Shown here one piece after another: positions 9,843 to 18,709 of a stretch of 64,000 nt of DNA (position 1 is the stretch's first letter; every line of letters begins with the position of its first letter). The notes beneath the pieces were generated by a model. It did not search any database. It saw only the letters and a list, made by a program, of their open reading frames with translations, and was not told the DNA's origin. Both the position numbers and the translations under genes were made by a program. This DNA comes from Caulobacter sp. BP25 (lineage in GTDB: Bacteria; Pseudomonadota; Alphaproteobacteria; Caulobacterales; Caulobacteraceae): NCBI RefSeq assembly GCF_002737755.1, contig NZ_PEGH01000009.1, positions 62,001-126,000 on the forward strand, written 5' to 3'.

Positions 9843-9950
9843 CGCCTTTTGGCGGGGGTTAGGGCGCTGGAACGCCCGAGCCGTGGTCTGGAGAACCACA
9901 CATCCGGGGGCGCGCGCCCCCTTCTGTCCCGCCGCCGATGCACCGGCGGG
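9843..9950 (+). ncRNA. Cluster of five consecutive hairpins (candidate structured RNA)
   Basis: This intergenic stretch between the last tail gene and the methyltransferase consists almost wholly of perfect small hairpins: cgcc-TTTT-ggcg (9843-9854), gggcg-CTGGAA-cgccc (9862-9877), gtggt-CTGGAGA-accac (9883-9899), gggggcgcgcgccccc (9906-9921), and cccgccg/cggcggg (9928-9950). Hairpins 2 and 3 share a CTGGA loop. The last hairpin, followed by GCTTTCG, could be a terminator. Whether the whole is one folded RNA or a terminator with neighbours is unknown. Confidence 0.4.
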
Positions 9951-9956
9951 GCTTTC
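9928..9956 (+). terminator. Possible terminator of the prophage tail operon
   Basis: Seven-base-pair GC stem (CCCGCCG with CGGCGGG, 9-nt loop) followed by GCTTTCG. The U-tract is short, so intrinsic termination is only plausible. It lies 15 bp ahead of the methyltransferase ATG. Confidence 0.4.
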
Positions 9957-9971
9957 GTAGTCAGGTTTTCA

Positions 9972-10778
9972 ATGGAGTCGAGTCCAACCTTCACCGCCGT
10001 CGCGCCCGTAAAGCCGGCGGCTCCCTACCTCGGTGGGAAGCGCAACCTGGCCAAGCGCCTGGTCGATCGCATCGAGGCCATCCCCCATGCGCTCTACGCC
10101 GAGCCCTTCGTGGGCATGGGCGGTGTGTTCTTCCGCCGCCGGTTGCGGCCCAAGGCGGAGGTCATCAACGACTGGAGCCGCGACGTCTGGACGTTCTTCC
10201 GGGTGCTCCAGGATCACTACGTCGCCTTCATGGATCTGATCCGGTTTCACATCAGCTCGCGGGCTGAGTTCGATCGGCTCAAGAGCCTCGACCCGAAGAG
10301 CATGACCGACCTGCAGCGCGCCGCTCGCTTCCTCTATCTCCAGAAGCTGGCCTTCGGCGGCAAGATCACCGGCCGGAACTATGGCGTCTCGCTGGACCGC
10401 CCGGCCCGGTTCGACGTCACCAGGCTGGCTGGCGACCTGGCGGAGATCCGCGACCGCCTCGCCGGCGTCGAGATCGAGTGCCAGCCCTGGGCGGAGTTCC
10501 TCGCCCGTCGCGACAGCCCCGGAACGCTCTTCTATCTGGACCCGCCTTACTGGGCCTGCGAGACCGACTACGGCGAGGGCATGTTCAGCCGCTCGGATTT
10601 CGAGGCGTTGGCGGTCGCTTTGAAGGGGCTTAAAGGCCGCTTCGTAATGTCTTTGAACGACGTTCCGGGCGTCCGCGAAACCTTCAAGGACTTCCAGATC
10701 GAGGCGGTCGGCACCCACTACGGCGTCGCCGGCGGCGGCGCGGCTCCAGCCCGCGAAGTGATCATCACCCCGGCCTAG
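9972..10778 (+). CDS. Prophage D12-class DNA adenine N6-methyltransferase (Dam type)
   Basis: 268 aa from the ATG at 9972; upstream in-frame codons run through the hairpin cluster and are not used. The order of motifs is that of the Dam/D12 family: N-terminal PYLGGKR (residues 18-24), the SAM-binding FVGMGGVFF at about 45-53, and the catalytic DPPY motif (LDPPYW, about residue 190). It transfers a methyl group from SAM to adenine N6. Encoded in a prophage late region without a restriction partner, it probably protects phage DNA or alters host marks; its target site cannot be told from the sequence. Confidence 0.88.
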   Translation: MESSPTFTAVAPVKPAAPYLGGKRNLAKRLVDRIEAIPHALYAEPFVGMGGVFFRRRLRPKAEVINDWSRDVWTFFRVLQDHYVAFMDLIRFHISSRAEFDRLKSLDPKSMTDLQRAARFLYLQKLAFGGKITGRNYGVSLDRPARFDVTRLAGDLAEIRDRLAGVEIECQPWAEFLARRDSPGTLFYLDPPYWACETDYGEGMFSRSDFEALAVALKGLKGRFVMSLNDVPGVRETFKDFQIEAVGTHYGVAGGGAAPAREVIITPA

Positions 10779-10817
10779 CTTGCCGCCGGCCTGGGCGGAG
10801 GAGTAGAGCCTCCGCCC

Positions 10818-11138
10818 ATGGTCCACCACCGACGAGAGACGGGCTTCACCGGCTGGGACCAGGTTCCCGGCTTCATGCGGGAGATCAACACCGCGCGTGG
10901 CTACTGGGTCCGAGGTGACACGCTCTTCCTGTCCTGCCAGGCCCATGGGTGCAGCCACAGCTGGCTGGCGGACTTCCAGGCCTATATTGAGCGCGGGTGG
11001 GGCGACATCGACCTGCGAGAGATCCGACCGCGCTGGCGTTGCCCTAAATGCGGCAGGCGGGAGATCGGCACGTCGAGGGGGGCCAAGGGCGAGTATGGCC
11101 CGCCGAGGCGTGGTCTAGGGTTCGGGGCGAGGGGGTGA
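10818..11138 (+). CDS. Small zinc-ribbon protein of the prophage
   Basis: 106 aa. Two cysteine/histidine pairs are visible: SCQAHGCSHSW at ~40-50 and RCPKCGRR at ~74-81, consistent with a single zinc ribbon. A GXDxWD-like acidic helix lies between them. The last 25 residues are Gly/Arg-rich and probably disordered. It is the last prophage gene I can see. The start ATG at 10818 follows GGAGGAG at 10797 by a longer gap than usual, so the exact start is less sure. Function unknown; nucleic-acid binding would fit. Confidence 0.6.
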   Translation: MVHHRRETGFTGWDQVPGFMREINTARGYWVRGDTLFLSCQAHGCSHSWLADFQAYIERGWGDIDLREIRPRWRCPKCGRREIGTSRGAKGEYGPPRRGLGFGARG

Positions 11139-11165
11139 TCAGGTCTTGCCGATTTTCGAAAGCAC

Positions 11166-11207
11166 TGCGAAACCAAGTGTCTCGCGCTGCGAAACCAAAT
11201 GTCGCGC
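11166..11207 (+). repeat. Tandem direct repeat (two ~21-bp units)
   Basis: Two adjacent units, TGCGAAACCAAGTGTCTCGCGC without its last bases and TGCGAAACCAAATGTCGCGC, differ by one substitution and a 2-bp gap. They lie 28 bp after the last prophage gene and just before a palindromic repeat. Confidence 0.6.
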
Positions 11208-11211
11208 TACA

Positions 11212-11324
11212 TCCTCCCCCCAGCGGGGGAGGTGTCGGCGCGGAGCGACGACGGAGGGGGAAGAGGCAAGGTCTGCAGGACTTTCCCCTTCGACGCTTCG
11301 CGCCACCTCCCCCGCTGGGGGGAT
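11212..11324. repeat. Palindromic intergenic repeat, CTCCCCC family (R1)
   Basis: Composite inverted repeat: a GC hairpin CCTCCCCC/GGGGGAGG at each end and an inner GGAGGGGGAAG/CTTTCCCCTTC pair. The same architecture recurs at 13513, 15869+16942, 19789, 21371, 25057, 37454, 53717 and 55270. It separates the prophage end from the convergent gene at 11338. Confidence 0.75.
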
Positions 11325-11337
11325 TTTCAAGATGAGG

Positions 11338-12264
11338 TTATTCGATCACCGCATAGCGCCCGCCCGGCGCGTCCAGCAGCAGGACGCGGTCGAAGAACAG
11401 GCGGTTGCCGGTCATGCCGCCCATGCCGGTGGCGCGCATCATCAGCCCCTGCATGGCGCTGGTCCCTTCGATATAGGTCGCGTCGCCCAGCGGCGTGTCG
11501 AGGCCGCCGATCACCACCCGGGCCTCGGTCGGGGCGGTGTGGGCCATCAGCTTTTTGCCCCACGAATTGACCGGGAAGCTCTCGGCGTCCTGGCCCGTCG
11601 TCATCTGGCTCCAGCGGGTCTTGTCGATCAGCAGGGCGAAGGCGCTGGAGCCGGTGTCGAGCAAGAGCTTGGTCGGCTGGCCTTCCAGTTGGGCGTCCAG
11701 AAGCACCCAGCGGCTCTTCAGCGTCATCGGCGACCAGTTGGCCTTGGCGGCGAGGTCGGGCGGGGCGGCGTCGCCAACAGTCAGGCGCATCCCCTTGAAG
11801 TCGACCGCCAGCACGCGGCCTTCCAGCAGATCGACGCCGATCGTGCCGATCAGGTCCACCGCCTTGGGATCGTCCCAGGCGATGTCCGGATCGCCGATCC
11901 CTTCACGGACATTGGGCTTGGCGATGCTGGCGCGGACGTCGCCGATCGCGAAGCTCAGCGGCCCGCCCTTGAGCGCGGGGATCCTGGCCGAAGCCGCCGC
12001 CACGGTCTTGCCGTAGAAGACGGTCGACTTCGCCCCGAGATCGAACTGGGCGTAGAAGGTCTTGTCGACCCTGTCGAAACGGATTGGCAGCAGCACCGCC
12101 GCGCGTGGCTCGATCCGGTCGCCGAACTTGGACGAGGCCCAGCGCATCGGCGCGCCGCCGCCGGGCGCGGCGACGCTCAAGCTCTGGGCCTGCGCCGCGC
12201 AAGCGCCTAGGGCCACTACCGCGCCGGCCATCATCAGCGCCGCCAGCCGCCGCGTCACCGCCAT
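11338..12264 (-). CDS. Secreted aspartyl-protease-like lipoprotein
   Basis: 308 aa from the ATG at 12264; a TTG 42 bp upstream is possible but less likely. The N terminus MAVTRRLAALMMAGAVVALG followed by AC is a signal peptide with a lipobox-like L-G-A-C. The C-terminal half has the retropepsin-like signature LLLDTGSSAF (about residue 200) and a hydrophobic GTIGVDLL strand; the N-terminal half has a degenerate partner FDLGAKSTVF, where the catalytic D-T-G is changed to D-L-G-A. It may therefore be an active single-site protease or a binding protein with a pepsin-like fold. The neighbours give no hint about its substrate. Confidence 0.65.
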   Translation of the reverse strand: MAVTRRLAALMMAGAVVALGACAAQAQSLSVAAPGGGAPMRWASSKFGDRIEPRAAVLLPIRFDRVDKTFYAQFDLGAKSTVFYGKTVAAASARIPALKGGPLSFAIGDVRASIAKPNVREGIGDPDIAWDDPKAVDLIGTIGVDLLEGRVLAVDFKGMRLTVGDAAPPDLAAKANWSPMTLKSRWVLLDAQLEGQPTKLLLDTGSSAFALLIDKTRWSQMTTGQDAESFPVNSWGKKLMAHTAPTEARVVIGGLDTPLGDATYIEGTSAMQGLMMRATGMGGMTGNRLFFDRVLLLDAPGGRYAVIE

Positions 12265-12380
12265 CGCATCGCCTCGAAATCCGATTCCCCAGCCTAAGCT
12301 GCGCAATCACAGAACGGTGTTCAATTTAAATGGCGGTAATGTCCGGCGTGATCGGGCGGAGCGGCTGCGAAGGCGATTGA

Positions 12381-13502
<1,122 letters not shown>

Positions 13503-13512
13503 TTTTCAAGTT

Positions 13513-13626
13513 CCTCCCCCGCCATGCGGGGGAGGTGGCCCAGAGGGCCGGAGGGGGCAAGCTCTGCTCTCACGGCGCTCGCCCCCTCAGTCACTCCGTG
13601 ACAGCTCCCCCGCATCGCGGAGGAGC
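13513..13626. repeat. Palindromic repeat R2, containing an empty IS110-A target site
   Basis: Same family as R1. The stretch GCCCC-CT-CAGTCAC at 13580-13593 is identical to the reconstituted target of the IS110 copy at 15944, with the CT core at 13585-13586, but carries no insertion. Confidence 0.75.
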
Positions 13627-13681
13627 AACTTCGCGACACCGCGCTTGCCCCTCGTCGCGACCTGAGCCCACACTCCCCGCC

Positions 13682-14698
13682 ATGGCCGACAACCCGCTTC
13701 GCACGCTCGACTCCTTCGAACTCCTGAAGCTGGGCAAGGCGTCGGTGACGGTCGGCGGCCTTGTCACTGGCGTGCTGATCGTCGGCGCGGCCCTGGTCGC
13801 CGCGCGCCTGACCTCGGCGGGCTTTAGGCGGTTGCGCGAGCGGGCGGCGGGGGACGCGGCGTCGCTGTACGCTGTCGAGAAGGTCGCGACCTACGGCCTG
13901 ATCGTGATCGGGGTTGTGGCCGGCTTGTCGACCATGGGCCTGGATCTCACCTCGCTGACCGTGTTCGCCGGCGCCCTGGGCGTCGGGGTGGGTCTTGGCC
14001 TGCAGGGCGTCATCAAGGACTTCGCCTCGGGCGTTTCCCTGGTGTTCGAGCGGCTGGTGGCGGTAGGCGACTTCGTCGAGCTGCCCAATGGCGGCCGGGG
14101 CGTGGTCCACGCGATCGGGGCGCGCGCCACCCGCATCCGCACCAACGATAGCACCGACATTATCGTGCCCAACTCGGTGCTGGTGAACGACCAAGTGATC
14201 AACTGGACCCTGCGCGGCACCAACCGCCGCATTCGCGTGCCGTTCGTCACGGCCTTCGGCGCGGACAAGGACAAGGTGCGCGAGGCGGTGCTGAAGGCCG
14301 CCAAGTCCGCCCCGTTCACCTCGCCCGACGACGCCACGCGCCGGGCTCAGGTCTGGCTGGTCGGCTATGGCGACCACGCCCTGAAGTTCGAGCTGATCGT
14401 CTGGCCGACCGTCGAGGCGGTGCGCCGCCCGGCGGCGATCTTCGCGGCCTATACCTGGCTGATCGACGATGCTTTGCGCGGCGCCGGGATCGAGATCCCC
14501 TATCCGCAGCGCGACATCCGGCTGCGCGGCCTGTTCGGCGAGGAGGGCGACGACGCCCTCACCAGCCTGCGCCTGGAGCCCGCCGCCCGCCGCCGCAAGG
14601 CCAAGGCCGCGCGCCAGGCCTCCAGCAACGACGCCGCCGCCGATCTCGAGCGCGAGGATCCCGAAGAAGCCCCCAAGCCGCCGCCCGCGAAGGCCTGA
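13682..14698 (+). CDS. MscS-family small-conductance mechanosensitive channel
   Basis: 338 aa from the ATG at 13682 (upstream in-frame codons translate the repeat). Transmembrane helices lie at about 25-45 and 70-90, followed by the pore-lining Gly/Ala helix TM3 (VFAGALGVGVGLGLQGVIKD) and the FASG-VSLVFERLVAVGDFVEL start of the beta domain, which are diagnostic for MscS. A cytoplasmic alpha/beta domain and a Lys/Arg/Ala-rich disordered tail of ~50 residues follow. It releases solutes during hypo-osmotic shock. It is shorter at the N terminus than multi-helix MscK types. Confidence 0.9.
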   Translation: MADNPLRTLDSFELLKLGKASVTVGGLVTGVLIVGAALVAARLTSAGFRRLRERAAGDAASLYAVEKVATYGLIVIGVVAGLSTMGLDLTSLTVFAGALGVGVGLGLQGVIKDFASGVSLVFERLVAVGDFVELPNGGRGVVHAIGARATRIRTNDSTDIIVPNSVLVNDQVINWTLRGTNRRIRVPFVTAFGADKDKVREAVLKAAKSAPFTSPDDATRRAQVWLVGYGDHALKFELIVWPTVEAVRRPAAIFAAYTWLIDDALRGAGIEIPYPQRDIRLRGLFGEEGDDALTSLRLEPAARRRKAKAARQASSNDAAADLEREDPEEAPKPPPAKA

Positions 14699-14803
14699 CC
14701 CACGCGTCAGCCTTGACCTCCATGCCGCGCCGCCGCAGTCTTCTCGCAATTGCGAAATGACCGCTCCAGAGGGCGGCGTGACAAGAACGGGGAGTAGACC
14801 GGC

Positions 14804-15853
14804 ATGAAGACGCCGCGCGGCTTTTTCAAACCCTTGGCGATCGGCGCGCCGACGCCTTACCGCGAACTGCCCGCCCGCGTGGAGCGGATGATCCACTTCG
14901 TGCCGCCGCACCTGGACAAGGTCCGCGCCAAGGTCCCCGAGATCGCCCCGACCGTCGACGTGATCCTGGCCAACCTCGAAGACGCCATTCCGGCCGACGC
15001 CAAGGGCGCGGCCCTGGCCGGTCTGGTCGCCCTGTCGCGCGAGGTGGACTTCAAGGCCCTGGGCGTCGGCTTCTGGACGCGGATCAACTGCCTCAATTCG
15101 CCCTGGCACCTGGATGAGGTCGCCACGATCGTCGAGAAGGCCGGCGACAAGATCGACGTGATCATGGTCCCCAAGGTCGAGGGGCCGTGGGACATCTTCT
15201 ACATGGACCAGCTCCTGGCCTCGCTGGAGGCCAAGCACGGCGTCACGCGGCCGATCCTGCTGCACGCGATCCTGGAGACGGCCGAGGGCGTGATGAACGT
15301 CGAGGCGATCGCCGCCGCCAGCCCGCGTATGCAGGGCATCAGCCTGGGCCCGGCGGACCTCGCCGCCAGCCGGGCGATGAAGACGACCCGCGTGGGCGGT
15401 GGTCATCCGGGCTACCGTGTGATCGAAGATCCGCATACGGACGGATCATCCCGCGCCTCGGTGCAGCAGGACCTGTGGCACTACACCTTCGCCAAGATGG
15501 TCGACGCTTGCGCGGCCCATGGGATCAAGCCGTTCTACGGTCCGTTCGGGGCGATCGACGACCCGGTCGCCTGCGAGCAGCAGTTCCGCAACGCCTTCCT
15601 GATGGGCTGCGCCGGCGCCTGGAGCTTGCACCCCAGCCAGATCCAGATCGCCAAGCAGGTCTTCAGCCCCGACCCGGCCGAGGTCGCATTCGCCCGGAAG
15701 ATCCTGGACGCCATGCCCGACGGCACGGGCGTGGCCATGATCGACGGCAAGATGCAGGACGACGCCACCTGGAAACAGGCCAAGGTGATGGTCGACTGCG
15801 CCCGGCAGATCGCGGCGAAGGATGCGGAGTACGCGGGGCTGTATGGGTTTTAG
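14804..15853 (+). CDS. mcl: Malyl-CoA/beta-methylmalyl-CoA lyase-type enzyme (HpcH/HpaI/CitE family)
   Basis: 349 aa. The sequence closely follows my recollection of the Chloroflexus L-malyl-CoA/beta-methylmalyl-CoA lyase: N-terminal [27 protein letters not shown] (metal-binding acidic residues), [32 protein letters not shown] and C-terminal [19 protein letters not shown]. Such enzymes cleave or form malyl-, methylmalyl- or citramalyl-CoA with Mg2+, and serve acetyl-CoA or propionyl-CoA assimilation. No other gene of those pathways is adjacent, so the substrate here is open. Confidence 0.8.
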   Translation: MKTPRGFFKPLAIGAPTPYRELPARVERMIHFVPPHLDKVRAKVPEIAPTVDVILANLEDAIPADAKGAALAGLVALSREVDFKALGVGFWTRINCLNSPWHLDEVATIVEKAGDKIDVIMVPKVEGPWDIFYMDQLLASLEAKHGVTRPILLHAILETAEGVMNVEAIAAASPRMQGISLGPADLAASRAMKTTRVGGGHPGYRVIEDPHTDGSSRASVQQDLWHYTFAKMVDACAAHGIKPFYGPFGAIDDPVACEQQFRNAFLMGCAGAWSLHPSQIQIAKQVFSPDPAEVAFARKILDAMPDGTGVAMIDGKMQDDATWKQAKVMVDCARQIAAKDAEYAGLYGF

Positions 15854-15868
15854 GGCGATAAGTTAGAT

Positions 15869-15945
15869 GCTCCCCCGCGATGCGGGGGAGCTGTCGCCCC
15901 CGGGTCGCGCGAAGCGCGCGCCCGAGGATAAACTCCGTGACTGAG
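15869..15945. repeat. Palindromic repeat R3, left part (split by IS110 copy A)
   Basis: GCTCCCCCGCGATGCGGGGGAGC hairpin arm followed by a spacer ending CTCCGTGACTG-AG. Joined to 16942-17014 it reconstitutes one repeat of the R2 type, showing that IS110 copy A entered it. Confidence 0.75.
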
Positions 15946-15957
15946 CAACCATGTTGT

Positions 15958-16745
15958 TCAGAGCGTGGTGGGGTTCCAGGGGATCTGTCTTGCGAGAACG
16001 AGGTTGGCGGCCTCTATAAGCTTTCGCATGACGGCGACGATGGCGACCTTAGGAGGTTTGCCGGCCTCTCGCAGGCGCTGGGCGAAGGCCTTGAAGCCTG
16101 GGTCGAAGCGCTTGCGACGATGGCGGCCACGATCGCCCCTACGCCAGGAAGCGACATCAGCAAGCGGTGGCGCGCCAGAAGTTCGGGGCAGGCCGCGATC
16201 CGCTCCAGGATCTCGGCGGCGAGCCGGGCCTTCAGGCGCGACAGGCTCTGGATTTGCTCGCCCAGGGTCTGGACCAGGTCGGGTAGATCGACGTGCTCCA
16301 TGAAGGTCTTCAGCGCGGCGGCCTGATCGCTGATCTGCTCGTAGGCCGTCAGGCGCTGGGCCAGTTCGACCAGTCGCGGATCCTGGGCCGCGCGCACCGC
16401 ATCCGCCTGCGCCGTCGCCGCCGCGATCAGAGCCGCGTCCAGCTGGTCGGTCTTGGCCTTCCAGCGCTTGAGCCGGGCGAACAGCCGAACCTCCATCGGC
16501 TGGTGTACCACCACCTCAAGATCCGCCGCCTCCATTGCGGAGCGAACCTGACGCTCGTAGCCACCTGTCGCCTCAAGCCCAACCCGACCAACACCTCGCT
16601 CGACCAGCCAGGTGGACAGCTCCGATCGCCCCGCCGCGTCGTTGCCGAACCGACGCGTCCCGTCCTGGCCATGCATCGCCACATCCAGCCAGCGCTTGCC
16701 CACGTCGATCTCAGCGACTTTCGTGTTACGCTCCACCCGTTCCAT
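15958..16745 (-). pseudogene. IS110 recombinase gene, deleted and frameshifted
   Basis: Starts with ATG at 16745 (MERVERNTKVAEIDVGKR). The N-terminal DEDD RuvC-like domain is present: AEIDVGK, VGLEATGGYER and KTDQLDAALIA. After SLPGVGAIVAAIVAS (about nt 16110) roughly 53 codons found in copy B, including the region with the catalytic serine, are missing, and the frame changes, so the primary frame stops at 16014. The original end is still readable in another frame (KRFDPGFKAF ... MRKLIEAANLVL) down to a TGA at 15958. The protein cannot be active as a recombinase. Confidence 0.88.
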
Positions 16746-16941
16746 CGACCCATCCTTGTGGTTTCGGACCCATTCGTCTCTGCAACCATCCGGGTCATGA
16801 AACGTCGGCGGCGGCCCTGCTCAGTCCCAGCCTTCAAGGCTCAGGGGGAAACGGCCAATCCGCCAACAGCCCGCCTGGCGTTGCCACCGTCAGACGGGCG
16901 TCCCGGAAGACGCCTCCACAATGACATGCAATCAACAGACA
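16746..16941 (-). ncRNA. Predicted bridge RNA region of IS110 copy A
   Basis: Non-coding left end between the element boundary and the recombinase ATG. Target-binding loop at about 16810-16864: left guide UCCCCCU (plus-strand complement 16843-16849) matches CCCC-CT of the left flank, and right guide GACUGAG (complement 16820-16826) is fully complementary to CT-CAGTC of the right flank. An inner hairpin AGCC..GGCT separates the two guides. Downstream, GGAUGGUUGC (complement of 16782-16789) equals the element's own right end ATGGTTG-C, and CACAAGG (complement of 16754-16760) pairs with its left end CT-TGT. This is the layout known for the IS621 bridge RNA. Confidence 0.75.
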
Positions 16942-17014
16942 AGGGGGCTAGTACGGTGTGGGCCGAGTTCGCCCCTCCGCCCCTCCTGGCCACCTCCCCC
17001 GCATGGCGGGGGAG
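16942..17014. repeat. Palindromic repeat R3, right part
   Basis: Begins with the CT core of the IS110-A site (plus strand AG), continues GGGGGCTAGT and ends with the CACCTCCCCCGC/GCGGGGGAGG hairpin. It aligns base for base in length (35 nt) with the corresponding part of R2. Confidence 0.75.
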
Positions 17015-17038
17015 GATCTACATTTTAAAGACCGCCCC

Positions 17039-17407
17039 ATGTCCCTGCTCGTTCCGCGTAAGATCAACTGGCCCGGCCTGCTGGTCTTCACCGCCGCCGT
17101 GGCGTTCACCCTCTACGCGGCCCTGGCGCCCGGGGACGACACGAAGGGCCTGATCCCGTGGGACAAGGCCAAGCACTTCATCGTCTTCTACGGCCTGACT
17201 TTCCTGGCGACGATGGCCCTGCCCAAGAGCCGCTATTGGAAGATCGGCGTGGTGCTGCTGGGCTTTGGGATCGCCATCGAGATCCTACAGGGCTTGCCCA
17301 TCGTCGGCCGCGACGCCGACATCTTCGACGTTGTCGCCGACACTCTGGGCGTCGGCTTCTTCTTCGGGCCGATCATCGCGACCCGATGGCTGAACGCCGA
17401 CGCATAG
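17039..17407 (+). CDS. VanZ-like small membrane protein
   Basis: 122 aa from the ATG at 17039; longer in-frame starts would run through the repeat. Four hydrophobic segments are visible (about 12-30, 46-63, 70-88, 97-114). Features of VanZ-like proteins are WDKAKHFIVFYGLTF (an Asp/His-containing helix start) and GIAIEILQ followed by GRDADIFDVVADTLG. Such proteins sit in the inner membrane; the family is linked to teicoplanin resistance in Gram-positives, but the role in Proteobacteria is not known. Confidence 0.75.
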   Translation: MSLLVPRKINWPGLLVFTAAVAFTLYAALAPGDDTKGLIPWDKAKHFIVFYGLTFLATMALPKSRYWKIGVVLLGFGIAIEILQGLPIVGRDADIFDVVADTLGVGFFFGPIIATRWLNADA

Positions 17408-17431
17408 GCTTGGCTCGCCGGACCGTCCGGC

Positions 17432-18709
17432 TCAGGGACGGTTGAGGAACTGGGCGTACATGCCGATGACGGCTTCCCGGTTCGGACCCAGATAGTCGCC
17501 GTTCATCGGGCTGAAGGCGATAGCCCCGCGCCAATGCATCTGGAACTCGAACCGGTCCGGCTGGTTGGCCCACTCAGCCTCGGCTTCCAGCGTCAGAAAC
17601 TCCACAAGAGGGATCTTCGGCGCCAGGATCAGGTCCTGGCCAACATTGTCCAGGATCCAGCGGTGATGGATGAAGCCGCGATAGGGACTCTCGGGCCGCA
17701 GGTTCTCCAGATAGCGCGAGGGCACGCAGACATAGCCGGCGTCGGCGATGCGCGGCAGCATCTCCAGCGCCATGGCCGGATAGGCCAAGTCTTCCAGAGT
17801 GTGCGAGCAGATAGCGTAGGAGAAGCGGCCGTGCTTGGCCACGTGGCGCAGCACCTCGTCCCAGCTGCGGCTGTCGTTGAAATTGCCCCGGAAGTGCAGG
17901 GGCGCGACGGCGCAGTCGCCCATATCGAACGTGGCGTCCAGCACCTCGCCCGACCAGGGATTGGCGGCCGCCCCGACGTCGATGACGCTGAAGTCAGGGC
18001 ACTGGGCCTTCTGGGCGCGCAGATAGTCCATCAGCGGCCCGTGGCCGTGGAGGGGCCCGTAGCGATAGTTCTGGGTGGGGCGACGGACCGCGCGCTCGAA
18101 CAGAAAGTCCATCTGCAGCAGTCCGCCGTCGTGAACGCCCTTCAGCCGGTGGAAGTCGGTGACCTGCGCGCTGCGGAAGCCCATGGCGGCCAGTTGGGCG
18201 AACACTTGCTCGGCCCGCGCCGCGCCGATGTTGTAATCCACCACCGAGATTTCGATCAGGATGTAGTCGGCTTGGCGCAGCACGGTCTGGCCGCCCATCA
18301 GCACGTCCAGCTCGGAGCCTTGCGTGTCGATCTTGACGAAGTCGAAGCGGCGGCCCGCGAAGACGTCATCCAGGCGCACCTTGTCGACCACCTGCTTGGT
18401 GATCACATCGTCGCGGAAAAACTCGGTGTTCTCCCGGTATAGCGAGCTGCCCGTCGACTGCAGCCATTCCTGGGTTAGGAACATCTCAGCCTGACCCGGC
18501 TCGGACGACGCGGCGACGGCGAGACGCTCGTAGGGCAGCTGGCCCAGCGCGTCCTGGCAAAAGGGATTGGGCTCGATCAGGGTCGGCACGCAGTCCGGAA
18601 AGGTCTGCAGGAAGCCTTGGGTGAAGGCGCCCAGGTGGGCCCCGACATCCAGCAGGGTGCGGGGCGAATAACCTTGGAAGCGCAGGTTTTCTAGAACGTC
18701 GGGTGTCAT
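17432..18709 (-). CDS. Two-domain FkbM-type SAM-dependent methyltransferase
   Basis: 425 aa from the ATG at 18709. Residues 15-200 form an FkbM methyltransferase: LLDVGAHLGAF (SAM-binding motif I), LIEPNP, DFVKIDTQGSELDVLMG. Residues ~240-425 contain a second Rossmann-like domain, FSVIDVGAAANPWSG, then YAICSHTLEDLAYPAMALEMLPRI, the pattern of class I methyltransferases acting on glycans or lipids. Proteins of this kind methylate sugars in surface polysaccharides or act with glycosyltransferases. It has no operon partner: upstream is the divergent imuA and downstream the convergent VanZ gene. Confidence 0.75.
   Translation of the reverse strand: MTPDVLENLRFQGYSPRTLLDVGAHLGAFTQGFLQTFPDCVPTLIEPNPFCQDALGQLPYERLAVAASSEPGQAEMFLTQEWLQSTGSSLYRENTEFFRDDVITKQVVDKVRLDDVFAGRRFDFVKIDTQGSELDVLMGGQTVLRQADYILIEISVVDYNIGAARAEQVFAQLAAMGFRSAQVTDFHRLKGVHDGGLLQMDFLFERAVRRPTQNYRYGPLHGHGPLMDYLRAQKAQCPDFSVIDVGAAANPWSGEVLDATFDMGDCAVAPLHFRGNFNDSRSWDEVLRHVAKHGRFSYAICSHTLEDLAYPAMALEMLPRIADAGYVCVPSRYLENLRPESPYRGFIHHRWILDNVGQDLILAPKIPLVEFLTLEAEAEWANQPDRFEFQMHWRGAIAFSPMNGDYLGPNREAVIGMYAQFLNRP

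Larger units (their letters stand above)
15944..16943 (-). mobile_element. IS110-family element, copy A, internally deleted
   Basis: On the minus strand the element reads CT-TGTCTGTTG ... ACATGGTTG-CT. The dinucleotide CT (AG on the plus strand, at 15944-15945 and 16942-16943) flanks both ends, and removing the element with one CT restores a standard palindromic repeat. There are no terminal inverted repeats, as usual for IS110. The element encodes a broken recombinase gene and a 196-nt non-coding left end. It is about 155 bp shorter than copy B owing to an internal deletion in the recombinase gene. Confidence 0.88.

Noticed and set aside
11146..12210. Open frame antisense to the aspartyl-protease-like gene, starting in repeat R1
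   Set aside because: The opposite strand has a signal peptide and DTGSS motif; this frame shows only shadow composition.
15944..16943. Terminal inverted repeats and a longer target-site duplication around the transposase genes
   Set aside because: The ends (TGTYTG and ATGGTTG) are not inverted copies and only the CT dinucleotide is duplicated, which fits IS110 rather than DDE elements.
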